Translations under genes and position numbers: made by a program
Shown: positions 42,501-54,718 of the stretch, in pieces
How positions within the stretch are numbered: position 1 is the first letter of the stretch
Layout of the letters: the number at the start of each line of letters is the position of its first letter
The notes under the pieces: model-generated
Told to the model about the DNA's origin: nothing
Seen by the model: only the letters and a program-made list of their open reading frames with translations
Database searches by the model: none
DNA from: Antitrichia curtipendula
Lineage: Eukaryota; Streptophyta; Bryopsida; Hypnales; Leucodontaceae
Direction: 5' to 3'
NCBI GenBank assembly: GCA_951230915.1
Contig: OX579633.1
Coordinates: forward strand, 7,786,145-7,850,144
DNA: 64,000 nucleotides

Positions 42501-44790
42501 AATTTTTTAGGGGAATTTTAATGAAATATTCATCAAATGTTGTGTAAACTTGCTATATAGATTGTGTGTTTTCTAATATTTTCAAACTAATTAAATTAAT
42601 AGATTAAGTTACACCCCAACACTATAATGTTAAAACAAAGATTCTTGATTTTAAATGACCACTTTTGTTGGTCAAATTGTAGAAGATATAGTTTAGAAGG
42701 GTATAAATTTTTTTATTACCACAATCAATATAGAGAATTGCCTATGTTGGTAAAAATGTAAATAAAATTGGATGAAAAAACAATTTTTAAATATTGGTAA
42801 CCAATTTAGGCTTATTGGTTCTTTAAGTACTAAAATGGTAATCATATCTTACCAGTGTGAGAGATGAAATAAGTAGGAATTTTGAACCATTAGAAATGAG
42901 AGTTATTGATTGCATAGCATGATAAAATGTCTAGATAAAATTCTTTGTTGAGATAAAATTTAAGAACGACATCACTTATTGCCGTACTCTTGAAGCAATG
43001 ATAGCAAGTTATAAGGTAGAATCAATTAAATTCAGGATTCTTTCTAATTTAACATCCAAAATTTTATTATAATAGTATCTTATAAATTATTTAAAATATA
43101 AAATAATTATTCAAAATGCCTTGATTTTTGAAAATATATTTTCCTACAAAAAATAAAAGATCAAATGCAAAAATTCCAAAAAATCAAGATTTGACTATTA
43201 TGGAATTATATTGTTGCAACTTATGAGAAAAACATGTGTATGTACTTTAAGATTGCAAGAACTAGAAGTGTCCATGAAAATGTATATTTTTTAGAGATGG
43301 CAAAGTCATAATCCTAATATGATTAGGAATTGGCATTGGCATTGGCTTTCCTACAATGCCATCCTTGTATACTGCTGTTACTCATTATTTTTGCACTTTG
43401 GCCATATAAAATTGCACTTATTAATCATATAACCAAATTTATGCCATCACCAAACTAAAAAAGAGGGGGGGAGGGGTCTCTTTCTATAATTTGTCCAACG
43501 GCAAAGCAATTTTTTTCATTCTCTGTAGCTATGACCCCATGGAACTCTACCAAGTTGCAATGGTGGCTGGAAAAAAAATTATTTATTTTATTTTTTGGCC
43601 GCGTTTCCAAGGGGTTTGTGCATTTCAGCTTCAATTGTATGTACAAAGAGTGTACTTAGGTAGTTGCAAGAAACACTTCACGATTCTTGGTCAAAAACAC
43701 ATTTTGGGGGCATAGGATTGGTAGTACTATCGATACTACAAGTACTGCGCCAACACGCTGCAGCGGCAATCTCTACTGTTGATTTTGAATTTCAGTTGGG
43801 TTGCAATTTTGACAAGTGGTGGGTACAACAATAAGCGCATTAAAGCAAGGTGGCAAACAAGAATGAATTCCCACTGCGGAGCACTTATGAGTACTTAGTA
43901 GTATTGTAGACTGTTGTGGGGTACTATTGAAGGCACTGTCATCCGAAAATGCCAGAAAATAGTAGAAAAAGGATCTGTGTCCCTTTTCATTTTTTAAAAA
44001 TGGGAAAAAATTTCAAAAAATTCCCTCAAAAAAACCATTTTTATTGACAATAAAAGCCTCTCATTGCACCAAAAATTTCCTTAGGAATTTTTTTTTCCTC
44101 TCTAGGACTTTTGCGCAAATGATGGTCACATTGAGCCCCTCTGAGCAACTCTAGTATTATTTTTTTCCCAAATTCTCCTTGTCAATCCTTGTAAGGACTC
44201 TATACCTCCCGCGTGTCCAATTTGTAGCTTCTAATTCACATTTTTGGGTTGAAAATAGGACTAAAATCCCCCCAAATGCCCAAGGTAAACACCTACTTGG
44301 AGGCAACTTAAAAATAGTAAATTATTATTTTTTTAATTCAAAAGATTTCAGAATGTTTGAAACTTTTGTAACTACCTTCACTCCAAATTTCACGCCAACC
44401 GGACAAAGTATGCAAAAGTTATGAGCCAAAAAGTACCCGTCCAAAGGCAAGGGGACAAAGAATAGGCCAAGTGTTTCTTGCAAATACCCACTTGTTTAAA
44501 GTGTAAAAATTGAAAATTGAAAATTGTAGTAAATCAAATAGGGAGCACTCAAGAGCTTATATGCACCAAAAAACATCTTTCTTGTTCAAATTTTCAAATA
44601 ATTAATACTATGCATGCAACAATTGCAACATTTGTAACACCACTACAAGAAACATAGTTTATTTCCATTTTTGGGCATGCAAATAAAAAGATATATTCAT
44701 TGCTAAAGTAAGAATACAGTTCTATCCAAGTTTCTTTAGATTTTTTAAACTAGCAATACATTATGTTTCAAAATTTTGGATAATAATATA
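39515..44790. other. Very AT-rich repeat-derived DNA
   Basis: No supported genes. From about 41449 ('ctaaaggaccaaac') to 41960 it resembles the interior of the 55871-56808 element, so it is a worn first-subfamily copy. From 41930 to 42320 it matches 61960-62365 (shared 'gaagaatt.aaaatacttcttttt' text and 'ccttgctttggatttgag'). The remainder shows A/T low complexity only. Confidence 0.5.
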
Positions 44791-45049
44791 TAACTTGACC
44801 ACCCAAATGGATAAAATTGTGACAACGGATTCTAGCATTGTGCAACAATGCTAGCATGTAAGCCTAAAAATGCAAGCCTACAAGCCTTGAGCCTAGGTGT
44901 AAGTAGGTGTTCTATAACTATTGAAGGTGTCTACAATATACATACTTATAATATAAGTATCCTATAACCATGGAAGGTGTTTATAACATATGTATTTACA
45001 ATATAGACATTTATAATATAAATATTACTACGTATAATTATTTTTATAA

Positions 45050-45430
45050 CATCATGAGTTTTGAAAATTTTGAGTTGAAATGTGCACTTGGAGGCCCCAT
45101 GACAGTCTGTAGTGATGAAAGATTTTATAAATTCAACAAGATATAATATTTGGAACTTTTGAACTCAAATTTGCAATAAAAAGCTCTATAATAGTTTAAA
45201 GTGATGATAAAAAACAAAGTTTGTATATTTTTATAGCATTATGAAGTTTGAAAATTTTAAATTTAAAGTTGCACTTAGAGGTCCTATATTAGTCTTAAGT
45301 GATGATAGAAGTGAAAGTTTTTTTTTCTTGCAATAAAAAGTCCCACATTAGCCAAGAGTGATGCTAATATTGTGAGTTTTTGTCTTTGCATAGCATTATG
45401 AAGTTTGAAAATCTTTACTTCAAAATTGCA
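45050..45430. repeat. Degenerate tandem repeat, about 80-bp unit
   Basis: Text like 'agtttgaaaatttt', 'ttgcacttggaggcc', 'agtctgtagtgatga' recurs near 45056, 45165, 45243, 45335 and 45400, with spacing of roughly 65-110 bp and much divergence. No flanking transposon ends were identified. Confidence 0.55.
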
Positions 45431-45586
45431 TTACCAATTTTAGAAAGCATACCTTATCATTGTGTTAACAACACCTTCTATTGTTGCATTATTTTTATTT
45501 GTCCTCCATTTAACTGTATCAAATGGAAAATAATAAATACTAATGAAATGATCTTAGACAATTTACCAATGAACCATGAAAAAATG

Positions 45587-45595
<9 letters not shown>

Positions 45596-45639
<44 letters not shown>
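45596..45639. repeat. (AT)n microsatellite, 44 bp
   Basis: Uninterrupted AT dinucleotides preceded by (CA)4. Likely length-variable. Confidence 0.95.
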
Positions 45640-45640
<1 letters not shown>

Positions 45641-46196
45641 CATAAAATATTACAAACATGCTTGATTTAAATAATTCCATGGATTCACCTTAAAGACATT
45701 TGCTTTGTCATGCACTTCCCCATGAAGTAAAGACCACCACACAAAGTATGGACATATTTATTTGCTTGGAAAAGAACCCTAAGTGAATAGTTAAAATACC
45801 ATATATACATCCACATTGTTCTCAAAAGACCCATAACTACTATAATGTTTTGTTTTTTATAAGTAATAAGTTATTAGATAAGACATTGTTGATTTCAAGA
45901 AAAGAGCTTCTCTTTCCAATAATGAGTTTAATGCGAATTTTTTTTTTCAATCAACTTACATTAGAGTCACATAATGAATTTGATAGAAAAGCAATTAACC
46001 CTAACATTATTTCCAGTCAAAATGTATATTAGAAAATAATAGAGGACTAAAGAAAAAAGAACACAGGCTCACCAATTCAAAGAGATTTTCTAGATTCCTT
46101 TTCATTGCTCCAAAGTTGTCAAGCTTTTCAGCTATACAGAGAGCTTGCTGGTTCTCCCTCTTTGAACCTCCTCTTTGCAAGGAAAGAGATCCTACA

Positions 46197-46508
46197 GGTA
46201 GGAGGTCCATAAACCGCTCATCTAAGAGCTAAATCTGAATTTTGGGGAGGTAAAACTTCTTAAAATATTTTTCAGTAAATTTTCCTTGAAAGGCAAGAGA
46301 AATTGGCATCTAACCCAAGTTGTTTCATATTTTTTGAAGCTCTGTAGATTTAGTTATGAATTTTTGAAGTAGCAGAAAAGTGCATTTTTGTGGGCTCTAA
46401 AACCGACCACCTCCTCAAATGCACACCACTTGTACACTGGAAAGTCCAAAATGTACTTATAGAGCCCGATTGGTTTTAGAACCTGCTCCATTTTAGAACC
46501 TGTTACCT
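46197..46508. mobile_element. AGGT/ACCT MITE (312 bp)
   Basis: Begins AGGTAGGAGGTCCATAAACC and ends GGTTTTAGAACCTGC..., then TTACCT followed by TA. The interior 'ctaagagct', 'ttggggaggtaaaacttctt' and 'ttcatattttttgaa' is shared with 54169-54498 and inverted in 62680-62991. The left TA is not kept. Confidence 0.8.
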
Positions 46509-46689
46509 TAGTGCATGTACATGAGTATGGCCTTGTGTACACCAAACTCTGAGTTGCCACTTGGAAGCAAAATGCCAACTGTACAAAATTGGAAGCCGCC
46601 GAAAACTTTATTTTGGAGGCAGACTCCCACCAAATGCGGCTACAGCCACGGCCACCACACAATTATCGAGCTCTTCACTTCTTGCGCGC

Positions 46690-47870
46690 TCCCGAGTTCA
46701 ATTCCTTCACATTGCTCCGCATGCCGCATAGTTCTCTTTACCTTTGAATCCCTATTCCGGAGTAATCTGTACTTTGCCTCTTTCTTTACACCTGCTTTCA
46801 TTTCGGAGTTTGCGCATTCAGAATTCAGGTATTGTGCCGTTGCATTTGTATTTCTCTCGTTTTGTTGTTATGGAAGTGTTCTTCAACTCTGAGTCAGGTG
46901 TGGAAAAGTTGGTAGTCTTTGGATATTGCGTAGAATTAGATCTTGGAAACGGAAGAGTGTAGCTTACGCTTCTGGATTTGTCTGCGTTCAAGTTTTATGT
47001 AGCAGAGTACGTGTTTAGACCCCGCGAGAAGAGGGTGTGGACTTCAAATTCGAACGTTAGATGCTTGCAGTCGAGGTTGAGATTGGTGACGGCATTCTCT
47101 CTTAGATGACTTCGTTGTGCAGGAGATGGACAACGTATGATAGAAGTCGTTTTGTATGCAAAATTGGAACTTCTTGTTAAGTTTAATCTGTGTTTGGAGT
47201 TTGTATTGAGTGTATTTGAAGTGTTCTGAGTGTAGTGATTTAGCTAATTAGAGACAGGTTTATTTTTTAGGGCGTGTAGAGTTATTCTAAACGACGGTCA
47301 AAGAGGAGAATGCATGCAAATGTGCGAGGTGCGGGACCGTGATTGTGTGCTTTCAATTTCCCGGTCGTAAATGTATTTTCTACTAGGGAGCTGAATAGGT
47401 ACCGAGTTGCACACACCTTGAATGGTTTTAGGGGATTGTATGGATGGGGCTATAGCTTATTGTGAAGCAGCGGGCCTGTTTGTAATATCCGGCTTGAAGG
47501 TACACTATGGCTTTTTCTTTTAGCGTGCATGCACTCAAACGCTCGCTCCTTCGCACTGACGTTCACTGTCTTCATTAGTCTAGTACTAGTCGAGTGTTGC
47601 TGAAACAGATTCTCTTTGTGGATCTATAGAGACTTGCAATTTCTTACGTTTCACCAGCGAGACTTTGGAAGGGATTTCTGAAGAAGTCTCACATTTTAAC
47701 CCATAACGACGCCGAGGACTAAAAGTGTCCGATGACTGACTTTCAGGGAAACTGTAGAACCCAAGAATGTACCTCTTCATCCTGAAATTTGATAATTTTT
47801 GGCTGATTCCTTGATTACCTTGGTGATAGGGCCACGTCCTTGCAAGGATTAATCTCTTCCGTTTTTGCAG
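46690..47870 (+). promoter_or_regulatory. Inferred leader exon and 5'UTR intron of F-box/kelch gene
   Basis: A GC-richer segment ends at a donor-like ATTCAG|GTATTG (46828/46829), and a pyrimidine-rich tract with TTTTTGCAG ends at 47870, shortly before the ATG at 47906. I infer a 1042-bp leader intron. A degenerate TTAA-type end lies within it at 47697. Transcript start unknown. Confidence 0.4.
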
Positions 47871-47905
47871 AGACAGTTTTTTTTCTTCTGATAGAGAACA
47901 GCATC

Positions 47906-48874
47906 ATGAAAACGAGATCAGCAAAAACGAAGAAAAACTTTCAAAGTGACCATGGCGACTCATGTACATCGACCAGTCTTGACGAGAATCTCTGGGGTAC
48001 CTTGCAGCACCACATCGACTTGGCGGAAAACGTATATTCCAAGCTCCCCTTTGAAGAGTTCTTCCACCTTCGCACAGTCTGCAAAGACTGGTACGCTATT
48101 GCGTGCAAGCGTTTGGGTCTGAAGGAGCCGATACATAAGCCATTTTTCAGCTTGTTCACGAAATGTGAGGATGGCCAACTCGACGGAATTCTAATTTACA
48201 ACGCCTTGTCCCGGTCTTGGGATTGGAGGCCGGGTTGGACTCATAATCCTTCCTTTGACTTTGCTGCGAGCGAAGGCGTGGTTTTTTCTGCCCACGACAA
48301 CTCATTGGGTAACTTAGCCATGGCATTTGACTGGCAATCCAAGCTGTATCAGAACCTGAAGCCGCCTCCCACTTCGCCAAGCATTCACGAAAAGATTATT
48401 CTTGGGATGAGCGTATCTGAGGAACAAGGCCCTTTCAGGTCGTTCAGGGTTGTTCGTGGTAGCCCGGGTTTTGACACCCAAGTGTACGAATCAGGGGTGT
48501 GGCAGACGAAGCCATGTCGAGTACCGACGCCTGAAAAGGGTGGTCCTCTGCGGGCGAGCACCGGGTGTGCCGACTGCCATGGACGAGTTTATACCACCAC
48601 AGAATACAGTCGGGAGATTTTCGTGTACGATTTCGAGAAAGCCAGGTGGAGCTCTCTTCTCAGTCCGTGTGATTGGGTTTCCAATCAACCACAGCACTAC
48701 TGCCTCGATACGTTGGGAGCATGGAATAGTCGCGTTTTCGACGTAACCTGTGATTTTCAATCTGGACGCCGAAAGAAGAACCGGTCACTTCAGGTTTGGG
48801 AGCTAGTTGATGAAACGCTGCACAAGTGGAAAGTATACGACTGCATGCCCAAAGGTTTGTGCTCGTGGCTTTGA
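47906..48874 (+). CDS. F-box/kelch-like protein, ended by an in-frame TGA
   Basis: Predicted SCF substrate receptor of 322 residues. The start is ATG 47906 (MKTRSAKTKKNF); the longer frame begins at TTG and crosses a likely splice acceptor at 47870. An F-box-like motif sits at about residues 40-75 (VYSKLPFEEFFHLRTVCKDW). A beta-propeller-like body follows (GILIYNALSRSWDWRPGW, LAMAFDWQSKLYQNL, RVVRGSPGFDTQVYESGVW, FVYDFEKARWSSLL, LQVWELVDETLHKWKVYDCM), as in plant F-box/kelch proteins. TGA at 48872-48874 ends the frame in mid-domain, but the same frame stays open to 49267 with plausible sequence, so the gene may be a recent pseudogene, or the stop may be a sequencing difference or read through. 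GC is clearly higher than the flanks. Confidence 0.7.
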   Translation: MKTRSAKTKKNFQSDHGDSCTSTSLDENLWGTLQHHIDLAENVYSKLPFEEFFHLRTVCKDWYAIACKRLGLKEPIHKPFFSLFTKCEDGQLDGILIYNALSRSWDWRPGWTHNPSFDFAASEGVVFSAHDNSLGNLAMAFDWQSKLYQNLKPPPTSPSIHEKIILGMSVSEEQGPFRSFRVVRGSPGFDTQVYESGVWQTKPCRVPTPEKGGPLRASTGCADCHGRVYTTTEYSREIFVYDFEKARWSSLLSPCDWVSNQPQHYCLDTLGAWNSRVFDVTCDFQSGRRKKNRSLQVWELVDETLHKWKVYDCMPKGLCSWL

Positions 48875-49267
48875 TCCACCAGAGGCTTCGTAGGTCCATT
48901 CCCTACCAAGACTGGGGACATTTCCATCCAGGCAAGTTTTTGTGGAGATTTCCTCCTGGTGTATTCATGGGACTTCAATAATGGTTCGGCCGGGAGGTTT
49001 TGTTTGTTCAACATGGCCACTAAGAATTGGCAGAAGTTGAACATTGCCGCTGAAACTGTCGCGTTCACTGACCCATCAGATCTTTATGGTTCAGAGGATT
49101 CCGATCTTTATGACTCAGAGGATTCCGATCTTTATGATTCAGAGATTTCCGATGCTTCATTTTATCTCTATGCCAATGCTATTGAATCATCTTTGGACGA
49201 GTTCATGATGGAAGACGATGACGATGACATGGACTTCGACTCCGGCTTGAGCTTTTGTCTCTTGTAG
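48875..49267 (+). pseudogene. C-terminal extension of F-box/kelch gene beyond TGA
   Basis: Same phase as the upstream frame, 130 codons then a stop. It reads STRGFVGPFPTKTGDISI, FCGDFLLVYSWDFNN, FCLFNMATKNWQKLNIA and a long acidic tail. SWDF..G..CLFN..T..W continues the propeller style of the upstream part, which supports one ancestral gene of about 453 codons. The tail includes an in-frame 24-bp repeat and an aspartate-rich stretch (EDDDDDMDFD). Confidence 0.6.
49079..49150 (+). repeat. In-frame 24-bp minisatellite, three units
   Basis: Three near-identical units of 24 bp (gatctttatg.ttcagaggat type) encode DLYGSEDS, DLYDSEDS and DLYDSEIS. Copy number can change without shifting the frame. 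It lies in the acidic C-terminal tail beyond the TGA. Confidence 0.9.
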
Positions 49268-49274
49268 ATAACGT

Positions 49275-52140
49275 ACTAATGTCTGTCTCTGTGAGAGGTG
49301 AGGACTTGCACGCTGCAAGTTCATACTCCCACAGGGGGTTGCTATGTAGCATAGCTTACTTGGTTGTGGATGAAAAACACCAACGCACAGGCCGCTATTT
49401 GTGTAGACAGTGCCTATGATCCTTATTATGAATCTCTGGAGAACTGTATTTTGACCAAATTATTCCTTTTGAAAGTGTGATGCGGAATGCTTTGTGTATC
49501 ATACAGATGTTTCACTGATGTGTTTTTGTACAAGTCTATACAGATGGTGTTTTCATGTATCTGTAGTGCAGATGAACACATGGTGGAAACATTTCCTGTT
49601 GCAGACTAGGGAAGAATGGATTGTGAATATTGAAAACTCAACTCAGGGACTTGCTCTTGAGATAACTCCTCTCCAACAAGCCTGTTATCGAATTGACAGG
49701 TCCCTTCTGTGACCAGAATGTATTGTTCACGTGCAAATTTAAAGTAAAAGCCCGTCACTACAACATGAGTTCACTACAACATGACCTAAATGCCCCTCTT
49801 TTATAAGCTGCTGCTTTCAAATTTTATTTTTTCTAAGAATAAAAATCATTTCAGAAAAATAGACTACATAATGAATCCAATGGTAGTAGTTCAGGAAAAT
49901 TCCAAGTTAAACAATGCTATGTGGAATTTAATGAATTTCAGTGGTGTAGCGTGATTTAAGGCTTATGATTTATTGTTCAATTTGGGCATAGGTTGAAGTT
50001 TTAGGCCAGTAGATGGATTCTTGCCACATCATATGTAGGTAGATATAATTTTAGGAATAGGACAATAGAAAACAAATATCAAATCTTGAAAACAAATTGA
50101 GATATTGTCTAACTGAAATGCATTTAATTCAAATAAGAACATACATAAGATCTACAAGGTGATAGAAAAATTGAAGATGATTCAAAATCTAGAGACCTTA
50201 AGTCCTAATTAAACCCTAGTAAGATCCTACCGCCATTGAAGACCCCCTCGTAGACCTTAGCAAAGGCTTTCCAATGAGGTGTTGCACTTTCTCATCCGAT
50301 CTTCGTATGAGCGGCAATGGACGGATGAAGTTTTAAACCACAAAACTTCATTTGCTTGTCACTCATGTATACAATGTCCAATATATTGAAAAGTGACACA
50401 TCATTCTTGACTTATAAAAAGACCTATCACTTGATACACTCCAAATTCAAACACCATTCTATATGCAAATTCTAAAAATGGCCCCTCTCGTGTTTTGACC
50501 CCTATAAACGTTTGTTTTTAGTCTAAAATGAATCCACCCTCTTGTAGAGGCTTCCAAATACTTTCCAAAGAGTATTGCACTTAGTTTTCATATGATCCTT
50601 GCACAAGCGAGAATTGATGGATGAAGTTTGAAAAATTAAACTTCATTTGTTTGTAACTCACAATTGAAGAACTTGTGTAAGTTTTAATGTGCACCATTAG
50701 ATTTGTAGATTCCCCAAATGGGAGGTAGGTCAAATCAAAACTCAAAAAAAAAAGACAACAACTTATAAAGGACCCATGATTGTAACCCTTATGTCCCCCA
50801 AGCCCTAAGGACTTAGATGAAACATTAGCGTAAGTTAATGCTAAATCTTTAGCATAAATAAATAGAGAGGCTGCAAAATTGAGAGAGGGACGTCTAAGAA
50901 TTTCTAGGGTGCCAATAAAAAGTCAAGGTTTGCTTCGGCAATGGATTCATTCAATTACAAATAGCAAACCATATACCAGAGTATATAGTAACAAATTAAA
51001 ATACAAAGTATAATAAATCATAGATAATATTAATTCAAATTAATAAAAAGAACAAAGAAGAGACTTGAAAATTGAAAAGAAATATGAAATGAACCTAGTA
51101 TAAGAGTCTACTTAGAGTCTAAGTAGTCAAAGTAAATCAAATTAATTGTTTTGACTGTTTTTTAGCTTTAGTTGCAGCAAGATCTTCTTAGAGACAAGTT
51201 TAAAAAAAATATGAGAGTGGTTGCCTAATAATACTTTGAATGCAATAAAAGTTTTTGAATAAGAATTATGAAAACATGGAATTTTAGGTTTCTGCTAGCA
51301 AAACAAGATTTATTGTATTAAAATATGTGAAGTGAACATCCACCAAAATAAAAGGGTGGAATAGTGACAACTACAATGGTTCAAACCAGACAAGTTTTAG
51401 AGACTAAAAAGTCAAATGAAGCGAAAATCGATAAAAAAACTGAAGGAATTATCAATTTATTTTATGAAATGCTGCCAACATAGTTGCAACATCCATTTTG
51501 ACCTCCAAAATAATACTTCATGCCATGTGAAGTTGTCCGCATAATCTTGGTTGATAATAGGCAACTTACTATGTTTGCAAATGGCAGTTGCCATCCTACA
51601 CCATAAACATCTTGCTAGAGAAAACTTTAAAATCTTCATCACATTCCAATTCTTTCTTAAATGCAGCATTTGCCTACACCAAATTGACACTCTATTATTT
51701 AATAATATCATCCATGACATCTATTGTCTTCCCCTCATTGTTCTCCAGAGCTACTTGAAAAATTCCATTTCCTTCCACATAATAACCACAAGTAACAAAA
51801 TGTACAATTAGATTCATGAGATCATTTTTCTATAAATGGCCTTACAATTGACAAAGAAATCATATGACATAAAGAAATATTGATTTTTTATTTTGCCCTG
51901 GTTGAGTTTTCAATTGCTCAAGACAAGAAGAAGTCTTCACAATTTCCTTCTTCAAAAAGCCATACAATTGTAACTCCATTTGATCTTTAGAAAGAGACTC
52001 ATGTAATCCAAAAATAAAATGTGAATCATATCCAATTTTAACAACTTTGTTTGTATTAGATGAGGTTGAAAAATAGCTTGACTATTAACAGCTGACTAAT
52101 AATAACAAGCAGCTTGTATGGGCCAAAAACATTCTAGTTT
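49275..52140. other. Intergenic, AT-rich, with one direct repeat
   Basis: No supported gene. Degenerate direct repeat of about 290 bp: 50215-50470 versus 50505-50720, sharing 'gatggatgaagttt', 'aaacttcatttg.ttgt.actca' and 'tttcc.a..gag.ttgcactt'. Elsewhere low complexity. Confidence 0.5.
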
Positions 52141-52141
52141 G

Positions 52142-52145
<4 letters not shown>

Positions 52146-52226
<81 letters not shown>
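52146..52226. repeat. (TA)n microsatellite, 81 bp
   Basis: About 40 uninterrupted TA units. Long (TA)n tracts can extrude cruciforms and are often variable in length. Confidence 0.95.
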
Positions 52227-52228
<2 letters not shown>

Positions 52229-52681
52229 CACAATATGTAATTGAACATAGAAGTTGATAACAATTGTCCATTAGGAAGATGTATGTAGTTATAATTTTTT
52301 CAAATATAATTGAATATAAATTATTATCCTATATTTATTATATATAATTTTTTCTATTTTCTACATCCTATAGGAATACCAAAAGATACTATAGTTTTTA
52401 CTTTGCAATACATATAACATCCTATCTTTTTTCTCACGTGGTTGCACAACCAATACATAAAGTTTTTCCTTGAGCTTAAAAATAGGTCACTCAATTGGCT
52501 TTGAACACTACTAGTTTAGTTGTCTCTAAAAGGCGGTGTTGAAGAAGTGTATGACTACTTTAGTTGTGATCCCTCTAAAAAAAACATTTCCAAATGGCAT
52601 TATTAAAAATAAAAATAAAAGGCATCATATTCATTAGGAATTTCTAAACCTTTGACAAAAAATCAATAATGACATATGATA

Positions 52682-53168
52682 AGGTAACCATACCTAAAAT
52701 TGACCTCTCTTGAAAATTGACCCCTACTTTTGAAGGAAAACTAAATAGGGAAGATACCCAAAATAATGAGCATTTGAAGGACAAATGCAATGTAGAGTTG
52801 GAGGCCATGTTGGATAGTGAGCAACTCTATTTCTAATACTATGGAGATGGTGACCTTACAAGTGGTCGATTTTGGGTATATTGTCTTTTGTTTTAACTTC
52901 TTTTCTATGACATGTTCTGGTACTACTAGTGTCACTTCTTAATGTGCATCAAATGGATATTGACATCATCTACATTACACTTTTAGCCTCCTACACCTTA
53001 AAAAATGATTGAAAATATGTAACTAATTTACAATGCTTCCAAAAATTATGGAACCACTTGCATTTCAATTCATAGTCTTCTGCCCAAGTGTGAAAATTGT
53101 TCTTCATTTTGTAAAGCATATCAATTATGCCACGAAGCTTATTTGTGCAATTTTAGGTGTAGCTACCT
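52682..53168. mobile_element. AGGT/ACCT MITE (487 bp)
   Basis: Ends AGGTAACCATACCTAAAATTG and CAATTTTAGGTGTAGCTACCT resemble the ends of 25457-25739. The interior from 52780 to 53070 matches 29560-29870, which lacks the ends. Flanking TA is not clean on either side. Confidence 0.65.
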
Positions 53169-53234
53169 TGTAAATCTACCAATGTTGTTTTGGCTACCTA
53201 CCTTTATTCTCCACCAACTTGCAACCTTGATAAG

Positions 53235-53435
53235 ATAGGAGGTCCATAAGATAGGTATACCCCAAATTGAAGTTGAAACAGCACAGGGTTCTAAAATGGC
53301 ACACCTCCTAAAATGCACACGCTTTGTACATTGCCAAAGGCTAAAAAAAAGCAACATGTGCACATAATGTACATTTGAGGAGGTGCACCGTTTTAGAGCC
53401 TGTGCAGTCAGTTTTAGAGCCTCCTACCTGACGCA
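53235..53435. repeat. Truncated MITE related to 46197-46508
   Basis: Shares 'taggaggtccataa', 'ttgaagttgaaacagca', 'cacctcctaaaatgca' and 'gttttagagcctcctacct' with the 46197 and 54169 elements. A middle portion is missing. Confidence 0.6.
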
Positions 53436-53720
53436 CATCCCTGCGCTGTGGCTGAATCATATTCCAAGAGTTACCCAACTGAACGTTGGTATGGGAGCAG
53501 ATTGAATCAGTGCTGCCCAAGTACAGTATAATTGTACTTAGTCTGAAATTGAACCTATCCTCTCCATCATTAGATCGACACGGGCTCGACAATTCCAACT
53601 CCGTCTCCATCGCAATCTTGGCGTGCTCATATATGATTCCTCGCGTGAAGTACTTTGGATTTGAGTCATCATCCCGTGCTGATATCATTCAGCTTTCGAA
53701 AAGTAGCCGGTAACAAATTA

Positions 53721-54166
53721 AGGTGGAGCTAGACACCCATACTCGATCATCTAAGCTATTTTTCGAGCACATGATGAGCAATGCGAGGGGATGCATATTT
53801 GTTCCTTTGTGGGAGGATTGGAAATATAGAGACTGCAACTTTTCTTTAATTTTAGTTCCAAAATTGGAATTACTGTGTTTTGGGGGAGTTTAGTGTAGTA
53901 GACTGAGCCCATAGTCAGTCCATAGAGTCCTTCAATTCTACTTCTGAAGAGCATACTACCTGCTTAATTCTGCATTGAAAAGCATATGCATGTGTGATGA
54001 CATATATTATCATTATCATCACACTTGGCATTCACAAAGCACTATGCATAGATCTTTCAGTGGTCCTCCTTGGAACCTCATTACAACTGCAAATCACATC
54101 CTTCCCTGGCCCAAAATATTGGTGCCCTACATGTCGAGTACAAAACCCTTAATGTTCTTTGAAAGC
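53721..54166. mobile_element. TA-type MITE, copy of 63135-63578
   Basis: The left end AGGTGGAGCTAGACACCCAT follows TA at 53719-53720. The interior is closely related along its length to 63135-63578 ('gagcacatgatgagca', 'ggggatgcatatttt', 'gcatactacctg', 'cccaaaatattggtgccct'). The right terminal 30 bases have decayed. It is adjacent to 54169-54498. Confidence 0.8.
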
Positions 54167-54168
54167 TA

Positions 54169-54498
54169 AGGTAACAGGTCCAGAAATCGCCCACCTAAGA
54201 GCTGAAACTGAATTTTGGGAAGGCAAAACTTCTTGAAATATTTTTCAGCATATATTCCTTGAAAGAAAAGTGGATTTGGCATCTAACCTAAGTCGTTTCA
54301 TATTTTTTGGATCTTTTTGAAATTAGTTATGAAATTTTGAAGTTGAACTAAGTAGCATAGGGCTCCAGAATCGTCCACCCTTGAAATGTACACTGTTTGT
54401 ACATCAGTGAAATCTATGAAAAAACAGCATGTACAAATCGTGTACATTTTACAGGTGGGCGGTTCTTAATGCCCAAACTATTCTCGAGCCTTCTACCT
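54169..54498. mobile_element. TA-type MITE (330 bp)
   Basis: Begins AGGTAACAGGTCCAGAAATC and ends CTCGAGCCTTCTACCT. It is the same element as 62680-62991 in the opposite orientation, sharing both ends and 'gtgggcg' / 'cgcccac' near the ends. The left TA is at 54167-54168; the right flank reads TG. Confidence 0.85.
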
Positions 54499-54718
54499 TG
54501 GTGGAAAGCTAAGCTTACACAAGCTGACCTTCTTCTGTCCCTTGATTTCCCTCCCGAAGTTGCCAACGTCTGTATAGAATCCACCTGAGTGTGGCTTGGA
54601 ATGGAATGCAATGAAACTGACGAAGAAGTGGAAAAAGTAAGCTACAGCCTGGAATTCCACAACTGAAGCTGCACAACGAGAGGCTTGTCCAGTTAACCTT
54701 CACCGTTCCCTCAACGTA

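Noticed and set aside
46515..46892. 125-residue frame
   Set aside because: Overlaps the inferred leader exon and the edge of a MITE; no domain.
47840..47905. N-terminal extension of the F-box/kelch gene
   Set aside because: It starts at TTG, not ATG, and crosses a TTTTTGCAG acceptor-like site.
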